A stretch of 64,000 nucleotides of DNA from JAVBJV01 sp031555315 (GCA_031555315.1 JAVBUO010000003.1:97359-161358), one strand, 5' to 3'. Positions 7,898-17,144 are shown, counted from the first letter of the stretch. The notes: generated by a model from the letters alone, not told the origin. Program-made: numbers and translations.

Positions 7898-10021
7898 ATG
7901 GCGTCATCTCAGACGGGTCATCGCTGGAGTGTGCATTTCCGCCGCCAGCTGTTGGGTTGGAAACGCCCGGACATTCCGCCCGCCATCGCCGTGCGCAACA
8001 GTCTGGCCATCGTCCTGCCGCTGGTCGCCGGCGCCGTGTCGGGCCATCTGTCCATCGGCAGTCTGGCGGCGAGCGGCGCGCTGAACATCGCCCTGGCCGA
8101 CCGGCCCGGCCCTTATCGCCAGCGGCTGGAGCACATGCTGCTGGCCACGCTGGGCGTGACACTGTCCGCCTTCACCGGTTTTCTGCTGGGCGGGTCTACG
8201 CCACTGCTGGTGGTGGCGATCGCTGTCTGGGCGTTCTGCTGCGCGATGCTCGTCTGTCTGGGACAGGTGGCGACGCGGGTGGGTTTGTCCGCCATGCTGG
8301 TGCTGATCATCACCTCGGCCCACCCTCCCCCTTTCTGGCAGGCGGTCGGCGCCGGCGTGTCGTTCCTGGCTGGCAGTCTGCTGGCCACACTGTTCGCCAT
8401 CGCCGCCTGGCCGCTGCAAACATACCGGCCGGAGCGTCACGCCATCGCGACTGTATACCGGCAACTGTCCGACATGGCGCGCCGCGTTCCGCCGGCCGAC
8501 GACGCCTCGATCCCGGTGATTGCCGCGCTGACCGAAACGCAGAACCTGCTGCTGGGCCGCCATCATGCCGGCGGCCGCGCGATGGAGGCGTTTCTGGTCC
8601 TGATCCAGCTTGCCGCGCATATGCGGCTGGAACTGTTCGCGCTGACCAGCCTGCACGACAAGCTCGAGTCCACGGCGGCGCAAACCGCCCTGCGCCAGGC
8701 TCTGCGCCAGGCCGCGGTGGTGCTGCGCGGCATCGCGCTGGCCCTGCATCAGGCGCGCCGCTCGGCCGGCGCCGAGGACGCCCTGCCCGCCTTCGAAGCC
8801 GCGCTGGAACGTTTCGAACAGGCGGCACGCACCTGCACCGATACGACCATGGCGCAGATCGCGCTGGCGCAGATCCGCGCGCTGGCCGGACAGATCCGCG
8901 CCGCCACGCGCAACTCCAGTTTCGCCAGCCCACAGGGCGAAGAGCGCGCCGCGTTGCTGGAACAGCAGCTCCCCCCCGCGTTACAGTCCGAAAACCCGCG
9001 CGCCATCCTGCGCGCCAATCTGTCGTGGTCGTCGGTTGCGTTCCGTCATGCCGTCCGCTGCACCATCTGCCTGGTACTGGCCGAACTGGTCACCCGCCTG
9101 ATCGGCCTGCCGCAGGGATACTGGGTCGCGATGACCACGGCGATCGTGCTGAAACCGGATTTCGGCCTGACTTTCAACTACGTCACCCTGCGTATGCTGG
9201 GCACGCTGCTGGGGCTGGGGCTGGCCACCGCGCTGATCCATCTGGTGTCGGGACATATCGCAATGCAGATCGCGTTGATCGGTATTTCCTATTTCCTGTT
9301 TCGCCTTCTGGTGTCGGTTCATTATGGAATTGCCGTCGTTTTCATGACCGTCATCATCGTCACCATGCTGTCGCTGAGCGGTTATCCGCCCGGCGAGGTA
9401 ATGGTCGATCGCGGTCTGAACACAATGTCCGGCTGCGCGCTGGCGGCGCTGGCCTATGCGCTGTGGCCCAGTTGGGAACGCGGACGTGAACATGTGATGC
9501 TCGCCCGTCTGCTGGACGCGCACGGCGCGTATCTGCGGGCCGTTCTAGCCGGTGACGGCAATGCGATCGAGGCAACCCGCCGGCACTGCCATGCCTGCCG
9601 CACCAATGCGCTGGCGTCGCTTGAGCGGTTGCGCAGCGAACCGCGAAGTCTCAGCTACAGCCAGCGCGCCGAAGCGGTTCTGATCAACGCCGCGCGGTTC
9701 GTGCGCGCCGCCCTGTTGCTGGAAGCCGTCCTGCGTATCCGCGATCGTTCGTCGGACACGCATCCCCCCGACCTGCTTGCGCTGGCCGACGCGACGGCCG
9801 GCGGCCTGTGCACGCTGGCCGACAGTCTGCGCCGGCAGCAGGCGCCGCCGCCCCTGCCCGACCTGCGCCGCGCGTATCAGGCGTTTATCGAGGCGCATCC
9901 TCCCTCGCCCCGCCCGGTCGATACCCTGTCGCCGCTATTTCTCGACACACTGGACCGCATGATCAACTGCGTGAACATGCTGGCGCGGATTCTGGCGGAT
10001 GTACCGCAGCAGCGGCGTTAG
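7898..10021 (+). CDS. FUSC-family membrane protein (putative aromatic-acid/efflux exporter)
   Basis: Inner-membrane protein of the fusaric acid resistance/YccS/AaeB superfamily, 707 aa. It has the family's duplicated plan: an N-terminal membrane block (about residues 25-165), a long soluble helical region (about 170-370), a second membrane block (about 380-520, containing GLPQGYWVAMTTAIVLKPDF) and a C-terminal helical domain. The frame continues upstream to 7778, but that region lies in the previous gene's terminator, so the ATG at 7898 is chosen. AaeB relatives export aromatic carboxylic acids together with a membrane-fusion partner; no partner gene is adjacent. Substrate unknown. Confidence 0.82.
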   Translation: MASSQTGHRWSVHFRRQLLGWKRPDIPPAIAVRNSLAIVLPLVAGAVSGHLSIGSLAASGALNIALADRPGPYRQRLEHMLLATLGVTLSAFTGFLLGGSTPLLVVAIAVWAFCCAMLVCLGQVATRVGLSAMLVLIITSAHPPPFWQAVGAGVSFLAGSLLATLFAIAAWPLQTYRPERHAIATVYRQLSDMARRVPPADDASIPVIAALTETQNLLLGRHHAGGRAMEAFLVLIQLAAHMRLELFALTSLHDKLESTAAQTALRQALRQAAVVLRGIALALHQARRSAGAEDALPAFEAALERFEQAARTCTDTTMAQIALAQIRALAGQIRAATRNSSFASPQGEERAALLEQQLPPALQSENPRAILRANLSWSSVAFRHAVRCTICLVLAELVTRLIGLPQGYWVAMTTAIVLKPDFGLTFNYVTLRMLGTLLGLGLATALIHLVSGHIAMQIALIGISYFLFRLLVSVHYGIAVVFMTVIIVTMLSLSGYPPGEVMVDRGLNTMSGCALAALAYALWPSWERGREHVMLARLLDAHGAYLRAVLAGDGNAIEATRRHCHACRTNALASLERLRSEPRSLSYSQRAEAVLINAARFVRAALLLEAVLRIRDRSSDTHPPDLLALADATAGGLCTLADSLRRQQAPPPLPDLRRAYQAFIEAHPPSPRPVDTLSPLFLDTLDRMINCVNMLARILADVPQQRR

Positions 10022-10191
10022 GAGATTCTGAACTTGTCTAAAATAATCTTTGGTATAGGACAGTCATTCGCCGGTTTATCTAATGTCCAAAATCCGCATA
10101 ACTCTTTAAAAAATGCGATTTATCCACTGATAACTTGCAGACTGAATTTTCGTGCGTACAAACTGACTGGACAGAGTCTTCGGGGGAAGTG

Positions 10192-10770
10192 ATGGCAGAA
10201 ATCTGGATGGACTGGGGCGGGTTCGCCTATGCCATCGCTGCTTTATGGGCTTTTTTCGAAGGCGAGACTTTCGTCCTGGTTGCCGCCGCGCTGGGCCGCA
10301 CCCAGGGGCTGGTCAACCCGTGGGTGCTCATGCTGTCCGTCTGGCTGGGATCGTTCCTCGGCGACCAGTTGTGGTTCGCGCTGGGCCGGCGGTTCGGTAT
10401 GCGCGTGGTGCAGCGTTTTCCTTCGGGGGAAAAGCGGCTCGGCACGGCGCTGCGCATGATCGAAAAATACGGCACGCTGTTCATCCTGAGCTTCCGGCTG
10501 ATCTACGGCATCCGCAACATCGCCTCGGTCGCCTGCGGGCTGAGCAACATTCCGCGCCTGAAATTCGCCATTCTGAATTTCATCGCCGCCGGCATCTGGG
10601 CTGCCAGTTTTGTCGCCGCCGGTTGGTTCGTGGGCGAGGCGATCGCCAAACACGGGTTCTTCCTGGTCGGCGGTATCCTGTTGGGGTTGATTGCAGCGTT
10701 CTTCGTGGGCCGCGCCATCTGGCAGCGCTGCCGTGCGGCGCCGGTGTCTGATACCGCCATCGGGAACTGA
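10192..10770 (+). CDS. DedA-family membrane protein
   Basis: Inner-membrane protein of the DedA/VTT family, 192 aa. Members have been linked to undecaprenyl-phosphate or phospholipid flipping and to membrane-potential homeostasis. Visible signatures: FFEGETFVLVAAALG near the N terminus, GSFLGDQLWFALGRRFG, then the basic FRLIYGIRNIASVACG segment, which matches the conserved F.R...P..R...... G region of the family. ATG at 10192 is preceded by GGGGGAAG; an upstream in-frame TTG at 10135 would add 19 residues with no membrane character. A small membrane protein gene follows after 6 bp and is probably co-transcribed. Confidence 0.88.
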   Translation: MAEIWMDWGGFAYAIAALWAFFEGETFVLVAAALGRTQGLVNPWVLMLSVWLGSFLGDQLWFALGRRFGMRVVQRFPSGEKRLGTALRMIEKYGTLFILSFRLIYGIRNIASVACGLSNIPRLKFAILNFIAAGIWAASFVAAGWFVGEAIAKHGFFLVGGILLGLIAAFFVGRAIWQRCRAAPVSDTAIGN

Positions 10771-10776
10771 GCGCCG

Positions 10777-11085
10777 GTGAAAACGGTTCCCGCCGCAATG
10801 CTCGCCGGCGCCTGCGCAGGTGCATTGCTGGCCGCAATCCTGGTGCTGCCGGGCGTGCTGCACGGCGGGCAGATCCCGGCAATCGCGGCGCTGGGGGCAG
10901 GGGTTGCCTGTTACGTGCTGGCCCGCAGGCTGGACCCGGCACCGGACGATACGGAAAGTTGCTGTGCATCGCGCGCGCCGGTGCAGACGTTCCTGTTCCT
11001 CAGCCCGCGCATCTGGACGCTGGTGTTCATCGTGCTGGCCGTACTGCTGAGCGCCGAAGCGCCGCGCTGGAGCGCACTGTTCTGA
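10777..11085 (+). CDS. Small hypothetical membrane protein
   Basis: 102-residue protein of unknown function, starting with GTG 6 bp after the DedA stop codon. Two N-terminal hydrophobic segments (about 5-27 and 32-49) are followed by a short acidic/Cys-containing loop (DDTESCCASRAP, 58-69) and a third hydrophobic segment (about 75-93). No family recognised. Its position makes it a likely partner or passenger of the DedA transcript. Confidence 0.55.
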   Translation: MKTVPAAMLAGACAGALLAAILVLPGVLHGGQIPAIAALGAGVACYVLARRLDPAPDDTESCCASRAPVQTFLFLSPRIWTLVFIVLAVLLSAEAPRWSALF

Positions 11086-11115
11086 CGGCGGGCGGAGTCC
11101 GGGGCAGGGTGGTTT

Positions 11116-11463
11116 TCAACGACCCGGCAGAAAGATGAACAGCACAGCCGCGATCAGGCACGCCATCGCGGCCAGATAGTTCCAGCGCAGTTCCTCGCCC
11201 AGGTACAGCACGCTGAACACCGCGAACACCGCCAGCGTGATCACTTCCTGCATCACCTTCAACTGCTGGCCAGTATACATGCCGTAACCGATCCGGTTGG
11301 CCGGCACCGCCAGCCAGTATTCGAAGAACGCGATCCCCCACGAGACGATCACCGCCAGCCATAACGGCCAGGTCGGGTGCTTCAGATGACCGTACCAGGC
11401 GAAGGTCATCATCACGTTCGATGCGACCAGCAGCAACGGGGTCCAGAGATGGGCTGTGTTCAT
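11116..11463 (-). CDS. DUF486/DMT-family small membrane protein
   Basis: 115-residue, four-helix membrane protein of the DUF486 family, which sits in the drug/metabolite transporter clan. Characteristic segments are TFAWYGHLKH near residue 20, ISWG-like VSWGIAFFEYWLAVPANRIG (about 40-59) and QLKVMQEVITL followed by a C-terminal LAAMACLIAAVLFIFL helix. The protein ends on the cytoplasmic-looking PGR. It lies 4 bp downstream of the L,D-transpeptidase gene on the same strand, so the three leftward genes 13191-11116 are probably one transcript. Transport function has not been read from sequence. Confidence 0.85.
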   Translation of the reverse strand: MNTAHLWTPLLLVASNVMMTFAWYGHLKHPTWPLWLAVIVSWGIAFFEYWLAVPANRIGYGMYTGQQLKVMQEVITLAVFAVFSVLYLGEELRWNYLAAMACLIAAVLFIFLPGR

Positions 11464-11467
11464 GATG

Positions 11468-11938
11468 TCAGAACGAGATCTCGATCGGAACAGAACTGGT
11501 GATCAGGGTGCGGATGGTTTCCAGGTCGGCATTGCTCACCGCGATGCAGCCGGCCGTCCAGTTCACACCCAGAAAATGCATCGCACCGGCGAACGTGCTG
11601 CCGCCGGTGCCGTGAATACCGATCGCACCGCCCGTGCGCCCGGCCGCGACATCCGTAGCGTTCGGGTAGTCGATCGGCATGAACCAGCGCCACTGCTGTG
11701 ATTGGCGTGCCGGCGACAACGTATAACGCCCGATCGGTGTCGCCCGGTCACCCTCGCGCTGCTTGGCGGCGACGAAACTGCCGAACGCGGCGTGAAACGA
11801 CGCAATCTGTGTTGTGCCGTTCCACAGGATCAGGCGGTTCCGCGTGCGGTTGGCTTCCACATGCGTCACTCCGGCTTCAGCCCGCATGACAGGCAGCAGC
11901 AGCGCAGCGCACAGCAACAGGGCAGGGGAGAGTCTCAT
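11468..11938 (-). CDS. Exported L,D-transpeptidase (YkuD domain)
   Basis: Periplasmic enzyme expected to act on peptidoglycan stem peptides. The 156-residue product has a Sec signal peptide (MRLSPALLLCAALLLPV, cleavage near 22) followed by one YkuD domain. The catalytic motif is present: GIHG with His109, and NWTAGCIAVSN with the nucleophile Cys131. The domain is compact and lacks a peptidoglycan-binding module. The start codon overlaps the stop codon of the upstream AmpG-like gene (ATGA at 11935-11938), which couples a cell-wall enzyme with a muropeptide importer. A second YkuD enzyme is encoded at 48030-48557. Confidence 0.85.
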   Translation of the reverse strand: MRLSPALLLCAALLLPVMRAEAGVTHVEANRTRNRLILWNGTTQIASFHAAFGSFVAAKQREGDRATPIGRYTLSPARQSQQWRWFMPIDYPNATDVAAGRTGGAIGIHGTGGSTFAGAMHFLGVNWTAGCIAVSNADLETIRTLITSSVPIEISF

Positions 11939-13191
11939 TCGCGGGGCTTCCTTGTGTCCTGCGGTGGAAAGCGGCGCAGCAGATACAGCATGATGCCCAT
12001 GGCGGGCAGGGCGGCCAGAATGGTCATTGTATAAAATGCCGTCCAGCCCATCGCCGCCGCCATGACGCCCGACGCACCGCCCACCGTGCGCAGCGCCACC
12101 GCCGCCAGCGACGACAGCAGCGCATACTGCGTGGCCGTGAATGCCACCGATGTCAGACCGGACAGATAGGCGATGAACGCTGCATCAGCCATGCCATCGG
12201 TGAACGCCTCGATCATCGCCTGCGCCATCAGCACGCTGTAATCGCCGCGTGACCAGATCAGCACCACATACATGATGTTCGACAGCATCTGCCCCAGACC
12301 GGTCAGCACCAGCGCGCGCCCCACACCGATCCGCACGACCAGGTAGCCGCCCGCCAGCGCGCCCATCAGCGTCGCCCACATGCTGACCGGTCCGTTGGCC
12401 AGCGCGATCGCCGCGCGGTCGTAGCCGAGCATGTTGTAGAGCGGCACCGCCATCACCCCGGCCAATGCCTCGCCCAGCCGGTAGAGCAGCACGAAGGCCA
12501 GGATCGCCCCGGCACCGGGGCGGGTCAGAAATTCCAGCAACGGTCCCAGCACCGCGGTTTCGAATCCGCCGGCCGGCTTGCCGCTCTGCGGAACAGGCGC
12601 GACTTCCGGTTCCGCCGCGAACAGCGTGGGGATCAGCCCGATCCCCATCAGCACCGCCATCACCGTCAGCACCAGCGACCAGTCGCCGCCCGCCGCGCTG
12701 ACCAGCGCCACCGCGCCGGCGCCCGAGATCAGCACCGCCATGCGATAGCCCCATACGTAACACGGCATCGCCGCGCCCTGTTCGCGCGGCGCGAAGATCT
12801 CGATGCGCCATGCATCGATCACGATGTCCTGGGTGGCCGACAGGAACGCCAGCGTCGCCGCCGCCGCCATCGTGCCCCACAGATTGTGCACCGGACTGGA
12901 AAACGCCAGCAGCAAGCCGGCCACCACCAGCAGCGGCTGCACCACGAACAGCCAGCCGCGCCGCCGCCCGAACCGCGCCATACCGAACGGCGCGCGCAGA
13001 TGGTCGAGCGCCGGCGCCCACAGGAATTTCAGCGTATAGGCAAAACCGATGCTGGCCGTGGCGCCGATCACCTCCAGCGACAGACCGCTTTCCGTCAGCC
13101 ACTGGCGCAGCGTGAAACCGGTCAGCGCCAGCGGCAGACCCGCCGCAAAGCCGAACGCGAACATGATCGCCAGGCGGCGGTCGAGCCTCAT
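11935..13191 (-). CDS. AmpG-like muropeptide MFS permease
   Basis: Inner-membrane major-facilitator protein of the AmpG group, which imports anhydro-muropeptides for peptidoglycan recycling and can influence beta-lactamase induction. 418 aa, about 12 membrane segments. Diagnostic stretches are GFAAGLPLALTGFTLRQWL near the N terminus, YTLKFLWAPALD, GRRRGWLF and ATQDIVIDAWRIEIF (about 115-130), then YRMAVLISGAGA. It is shorter than E. coli AmpG (491 aa) and matches 12-TM relatives. It is translationally coupled to the following L,D-transpeptidase gene. No ampC/ampR genes are seen nearby. Confidence 0.85.
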   Translation of the reverse strand: MRLDRRLAIMFAFGFAAGLPLALTGFTLRQWLTESGLSLEVIGATASIGFAYTLKFLWAPALDHLRAPFGMARFGRRRGWLFVVQPLLVVAGLLLAFSSPVHNLWGTMAAAATLAFLSATQDIVIDAWRIEIFAPREQGAAMPCYVWGYRMAVLISGAGAVALVSAAGGDWSLVLTVMAVLMGIGLIPTLFAAEPEVAPVPQSGKPAGGFETAVLGPLLEFLTRPGAGAILAFVLLYRLGEALAGVMAVPLYNMLGYDRAAIALANGPVSMWATLMGALAGGYLVVRIGVGRALVLTGLGQMLSNIMYVVLIWSRGDYSVLMAQAMIEAFTDGMADAAFIAYLSGLTSVAFTATQYALLSSLAAVALRTVGGASGVMAAAMGWTAFYTMTILAALPAMGIMLYLLRRFPPQDTRKPRE

Positions 13192-13198
13192 CTATCGG

Positions 13199-13849
13199 TT
13201 ACCGCTGCAACTGTTCACCCAGATTACGCAGGCGGTCGAACATCTCCATCATGTCGCCGCCGGTCCAAGACGTGCCCGGCCGGGGGGTGCTGTCGGCGAT
13301 CTGCCCCAGCGCGCGCTCCAGCGCCTTGGACGTCTGGTCCAGATCCAGCGCCACCGCCTCGGTCGGGCCCTGCGTGGGGAAGGGGCCGGTGGCGCGGATA
13401 CGGATCAGCACCGTGTTCGCCGCCGCCAGTTGCGCCCCCGCCGCAACCGCCTGATCGGCGCGCGGCGCGCAGACCACCGCGCGGCCTTCCAGCCCGCAGG
13501 GAAATTCCATCATCGGGTTGCCGTCGAAGCGGACCTGCGCCGTGGCGGTCAGCGCCATCAGGCCGCGCATCGCCGTTTCCACCGTCAGGTTGCGCACCGC
13601 CAGCGCGGGAACCAACTGGCTGTGACGGTTCAACACCTCGAGCCGCAGGCCACCCACGCCGTTCTGCGGTTCCTCGATCCACAGACGGTGCTGCAGCGTG
13701 CAGGTTTTGCGGTCGGTCATCGGGTCGGAAAAGCAGGACAATTGCCACGAACCGATGTCGTCGGTCTGCCGCTGGACGGGCACCACCCGGGGTTGCGCGT
13801 GCGCGGCCAGAAAAGGCGCCAGTAACAAGGCAAATATGAATATACGCAT
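13199..13849 (-). CDS. IalB-like periplasmic protein
   Basis: Exported 216-residue protein with a clear signal peptide (MRIFIFALLLAPFLAAHA, cleavage after AHA). The mature part begins with a W.L.C...PMTDRKTCTL pattern and carries regularly spaced cysteines (CFSDP, CTLQ, PCGLE, VVCAP), which resembles the invasion-associated locus B family common in Alphaproteobacteria. A C-terminal extension of about 50 residues is helical and lacks similarity known to me. It ends 7 bp before the AmpG-like gene and may head that transcript. Family assignment is moderate; function unknown despite the historical name. Confidence 0.55.
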   Translation of the reverse strand: MRIFIFALLLAPFLAAHAQPRVVPVQRQTDDIGSWQLSCFSDPMTDRKTCTLQHRLWIEEPQNGVGGLRLEVLNRHSQLVPALAVRNLTVETAMRGLMALTATAQVRFDGNPMMEFPCGLEGRAVVCAPRADQAVAAGAQLAAANTVLIRIRATGPFPTQGPTEAVALDLDQTSKALERALGQIADSTPRPGTSWTGGDMMEMFDRLRNLGEQLQR

Positions 13850-14006
13850 ACCGATCTCTTATCACAGAAATAATTGCGAAGTCAGATGGAACATGCGCCG
13901 CTTCGCAGCGCGAGAGATCCCAACCGTCCGGATCATAAATGCCGCGGCGCGAAACCGCCACAGTCCGGACTGGACGGACGATATGCGCATGGTGGATGCT
14001 GTTCCG

Positions 14007-15047
14007 ATGAACGATACATCCACCCAAATCTATGCCGCGGCCGCGCTGCACCACTCTTTGTTCACCCTCGACACACATGTCGATTTCCCATGGCCGAACC
14101 CGCAACCGCCGTCGCAAGACACCAACCGCTGTGTGGATTTCGCCAAGATGCGGGCCGGCGGCGTGTCGGCCACCGTTTTCGTCGCCTATGTGCAGCAGGG
14201 TCCGCACAACGCGGCGGGCCACGCCGCGGCCGGCGCGCAGGTCGAGGCGATGCTGCGCACCATCCATGCCTTCGCGGCCGGCGCCACCGCCATTCCGGCC
14301 AGAGTCGCGGCAACCGTCGCCGAGCTCGATGCCAACCACAAGGCGGGTGTGCTGTCGCTGGTGCCGGCGGTCGAGAACGGTTACGGCATGGGCGAGGATC
14401 TGTCGCGGCTGGCGCTGTGGCGCAGTCTGGGCGCGCGTTATCTGACCATCACCCATAACGGCCACAACCTGCTGGCCGATGCGGCAATTCCGCTGCCTGC
14501 GCTGGGCGACGGCGAAATCCTGCATGGCGGGCTGTCCGATCTGGGCGTCGCCGCGATCGACGAGCTGAACCGGCTGGGCATGCTGGTCGACGTCTCGCAT
14601 GCCTCGAAGCAAAGCATGCTGCAGGCAGCCGAAATCTCGCGCACGCCTGTCGTCGCCACGCATTCGTGCATGCGCAGCCTGTGCAATCATCCGCGCAATC
14701 TCGACGACGCGCAACTCGACGTGATCCGCGATGTCGGCGGCGTGGTGCAGGTGACCAGCGTGCCGGGCTTCCTGAAACAGGGCGCGCAGGTCGAAGATGT
14801 CGACGTGGCGATCTTCGTCGATCACATCGATTACGCGGTGCGACGCATCGGCATCGAACACGTCGGCATCGGTTCGGACTTCGACGGCGGCGGACACGTG
14901 CAGGGCTGGATGAGCACCGCCGACAGCCCGGCGATCACCGCAGAACTGTTAAAGCGCGGCTACGATCGCGACGCCATCACCGCGATCTGGGGCGGCAATT
15001 TCCTGCGGGTGATGAAACAGGCCGAAGAAAAAGCCGAAGTTCGCTAA
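14007..15047 (+). CDS. Membrane dipeptidase, peptidase family M19
   Basis: Zinc dipeptidase of the renal dipeptidase family, 346 aa. All expected metal ligands can be read: H24 and D26 (TLDTHVDFPW), E123 (VENGYG), H198 (VDVSHAS), H219 (ATHS) and D291 (GIGSDFDGGG). The protein has no obvious signal peptide, so it is probably cytoplasmic. The frame is open upstream; ATGs at 13983 and 13989 are alternative starts that would add 8 or 6 residues, and codons further upstream look non-coding. Substrates of bacterial relatives are diverse L- or D-containing dipeptides. The nearby peptidoglycan genes make a role in peptide recycling possible but unproven. Confidence 0.87.
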   Translation: MNDTSTQIYAAAALHHSLFTLDTHVDFPWPNPQPPSQDTNRCVDFAKMRAGGVSATVFVAYVQQGPHNAAGHAAAGAQVEAMLRTIHAFAAGATAIPARVAATVAELDANHKAGVLSLVPAVENGYGMGEDLSRLALWRSLGARYLTITHNGHNLLADAAIPLPALGDGEILHGGLSDLGVAAIDELNRLGMLVDVSHASKQSMLQAAEISRTPVVATHSCMRSLCNHPRNLDDAQLDVIRDVGGVVQVTSVPGFLKQGAQVEDVDVAIFVDHIDYAVRRIGIEHVGIGSDFDGGGHVQGWMSTADSPAITAELLKRGYDRDAITAIWGGNFLRVMKQAEEKAEVR

Positions 15048-15057
15048 AGACGATACG

Positions 15058-15086
15058 AAAAAGCCCTCCGGACCGGAGGGCTTTTT
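15058..15086. terminator. Bidirectional terminator
   Basis: Near-perfect palindrome AAAAAGCCCTCCGG / CCGGAGGGCTTTTT lying between the convergent dipeptidase and DctM genes. A-run and T-run on the two sides let it stop transcription from both strands. Confidence 0.9.
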
Positions 15087-15088
15087 CG

Positions 15089-16552
15089 TCAGTTGAATTC
15101 CAGCGGCGGCGGGACGCTTTCGTCGATCGGGATGTCGATCGTCACCGAACCAGGATCCACCGTTTCGTGACGGTCCAGCCCCACGAACACCAGTTCGGGG
15201 AACAGCAGGACGATCGCCACCATAATCAGCTGGATCACCACGAACGGAATCGCACCGCGATAAATCTGCCCGGTGGTCACACGCGCGGTCAGCTTGCCGG
15301 TAACCTTGTCGATATAATCGGTCACCGGCGCCACGCTGCGCAGGAAAAACAGCGCGAAACCGAATGGCGGGTGCATGAAGCTGGTCTGCATGTTGACCGC
15401 CAGCATCACGCCGAACCAGATCAGATCGATCCCCATCTTGTCGGCCACGGGTCCGAGCAGCGGAATGATGATGAACGCCAGCTCGAAGAAGTCGAGGAAG
15501 AACGCCAGGAAGAAGGTCAGCAGGTTCACCACGATCAGGAAACCCACCTTGCCGCCTGGCATGCTGGTCAACAGATGTTCGACCCACAGATCGCCGTTCA
15601 CCGCCCGGAAGGTCAAGGTAAACACCGTCGAGCCGATCAGGATGAACATCACGAAGCACGACAGTTTCGCGGTGCTGTCCACCGCCTGTTTCAGCATGGT
15701 GAGCGACAGACGCCCGCGCAGCAGCGCCAGCACCAGCGCCCCCGCCGCACCCATCGCACCGCCTTCGGTCGGGGTGGCGATGCCCCAGAACACGGTGCCC
15801 AGCACCAGGAATATCAGCACCAGCGGCGGGATCATCGTGGTGATCACGCGCCACAGCAGATGCCAGCCGCGCAGGGTGCGCGCCTCGGGCGGCAGACTGG
15901 GCACGCTGTCGGGGCGCACGATCGAATTGAAGAAGATCCAGATGGCGTACAGCACCACCAGCGTCAGGCCCGGGATGAACGCGCCCGCGTACATGTCGCC
16001 GACGCTGCGGTTCAACTGGTCGGCCAGCACGATCAGCACCAGACTGGGCGGAATGATCTGCGCCAGCGTGCCCGACGCGGCGATCACCCCCGATGCGATT
16101 TTGCGGTCATAGCCGTAGCGCAGCATGATCGGCAGACTGATCAGCCCCATCGAGATCACGCTGGCCGCCACCACGCCGGTGGTCGCCGCCAGCAACGCAC
16201 CGACGAAAATCACCGCATAGGCAAGACCGCCGCGCACCGGGCCGAACAGCTGGCCGATGGTGTCCAGCAGATCCTCGGCCATGCCCGATCGCTCGAGGAT
16301 CAGCCCCATCAGCGTGAAGAACGGCACCGCCAGCAGCACCCCGTTGTTCATGATGCCGAACACGCGCTCGGGCAACGCCTGCAACAGCGCCGGCGTCAGC
16401 AGGCCCAGTTCCATACCGATCAGCGCGAACACCAGCCCGTTGGCGGCCAGCGAAAACGTGATCGGGTAGCCGCAGAGCAGAAACACCACCAGGCTGAGAA
16501 ACATGATCGGCGCCATTTCGGCGCGCAGAAAGTCGACAAGCATCATCGTCAT
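15089..16552 (-). CDS. TRAP transporter large permease (DctM)
   Basis: Inner-membrane large subunit of a TRAP transporter, 487 aa with about 12 hydrophobic segments. Family stretches include PFFTLMGLILERSGMAEDLL, GATTGVVAASVISMGLISLP-like AATTGVVAASVISMGLISLP, SGTLAQIIPPSLVLIVLAD and the late FMHPPFGFALFFLRSVAP. The C-terminal 30 residues are a soluble tail. It follows the small subunit gene by 4 bp. The sequence and a separate DctQ distinguish it from the fused TAXI permease at 3.9 kb, so two different TRAP systems lie within 12 kb. The binding protein is not encoded next to it. Confidence 0.93.
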   Translation of the reverse strand: MTMMLVDFLRAEMAPIMFLSLVVFLLCGYPITFSLAANGLVFALIGMELGLLTPALLQALPERVFGIMNNGVLLAVPFFTLMGLILERSGMAEDLLDTIGQLFGPVRGGLAYAVIFVGALLAATTGVVAASVISMGLISLPIMLRYGYDRKIASGVIAASGTLAQIIPPSLVLIVLADQLNRSVGDMYAGAFIPGLTLVVLYAIWIFFNSIVRPDSVPSLPPEARTLRGWHLLWRVITTMIPPLVLIFLVLGTVFWGIATPTEGGAMGAAGALVLALLRGRLSLTMLKQAVDSTAKLSCFVMFILIGSTVFTLTFRAVNGDLWVEHLLTSMPGGKVGFLIVVNLLTFFLAFFLDFFELAFIIIPLLGPVADKMGIDLIWFGVMLAVNMQTSFMHPPFGFALFFLRSVAPVTDYIDKVTGKLTARVTTGQIYRGAIPFVVIQLIMVAIVLLFPELVFVGLDRHETVDPGSVTIDIPIDESVPPPLEFN

Positions 16553-16556
16553 GATC

Positions 16557-17144
16557 TCAGGCCCCCTTCACGGGCGGCTCGTTGTGCGGGGTAAACAGAT
16601 CGACCGCGCTCGGCCCGGTCTTGTCGGGGGCGGGATCGGGGCCGGCGCCCATCAGAAAGGCGATGCGCTTGACGATTTCAGACACGCCCTGCAACGCCAG
16701 CAACGCGAAGCCGGCCGGCACCAGAATTTTGGCCGGCCAGCGCACCAGCCCGCCGGCGTCGGACGACATTTCCCAGCGCAGCAGGCTGTCCATGAACATC
16801 GGCCACGCCAGATACCCGATCAGCACCGCCATCGGCAGCAGGAAGAACAACCCGCCGAGAATGTCGATCCAGGTGCGCGTGCGCTTCGAGAAACGGCTGG
16901 TGACGATGTCGATGCGGATATGTTCGTTGTTCAGCAGCGTATAGCCCGCGCACAGCAGGAACACCGCGCCGAACAGGTACCACTGCAGCTCCAGCCAGGC
17001 GTTCGAGCTGGTGGAAAACAGATGCCGCACCACCGCGTTCGCCGCGCTGACGAGGGCCGCCAGCAGAATCATCCACATCACGGTTCTACCGACGAAGCGA
17101 TTCAGACCGTCGATACCCCGGCACAGGACCAGCAAAAGCCGCAT
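16557..17144 (-). CDS. TRAP transporter small permease (DctQ)
   Basis: Four-helix inner-membrane small subunit, 195 aa, partner of the DctM protein encoded 4 bp downstream. Typical features are SNAWLELQWYLFGAVFLLCAGYTL (read as two parts, about 46-70), EHIRIDIV (about 74-81) and a C-terminal helix with GFALLALQGVSEIVKRIAFL. The frame remains open 177 bp further upstream, but those codons encode low-quality Pro/Arg-rich sequence; the ATG at 17144 gives a normal DctQ N terminus and has GGGAGA upstream. The C terminus has a 30-residue soluble tail. Confidence 0.88.
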   Translation of the reverse strand: MRLLLVLCRGIDGLNRFVGRTVMWMILLAALVSAANAVVRHLFSTSSNAWLELQWYLFGAVFLLCAGYTLLNNEHIRIDIVTSRFSKRTRTWIDILGGLFFLLPMAVLIGYLAWPMFMDSLLRWEMSSDAGGLVRWPAKILVPAGFALLALQGVSEIVKRIAFLMGAGPDPAPDKTGPSAVDLFTPHNEPPVKGA

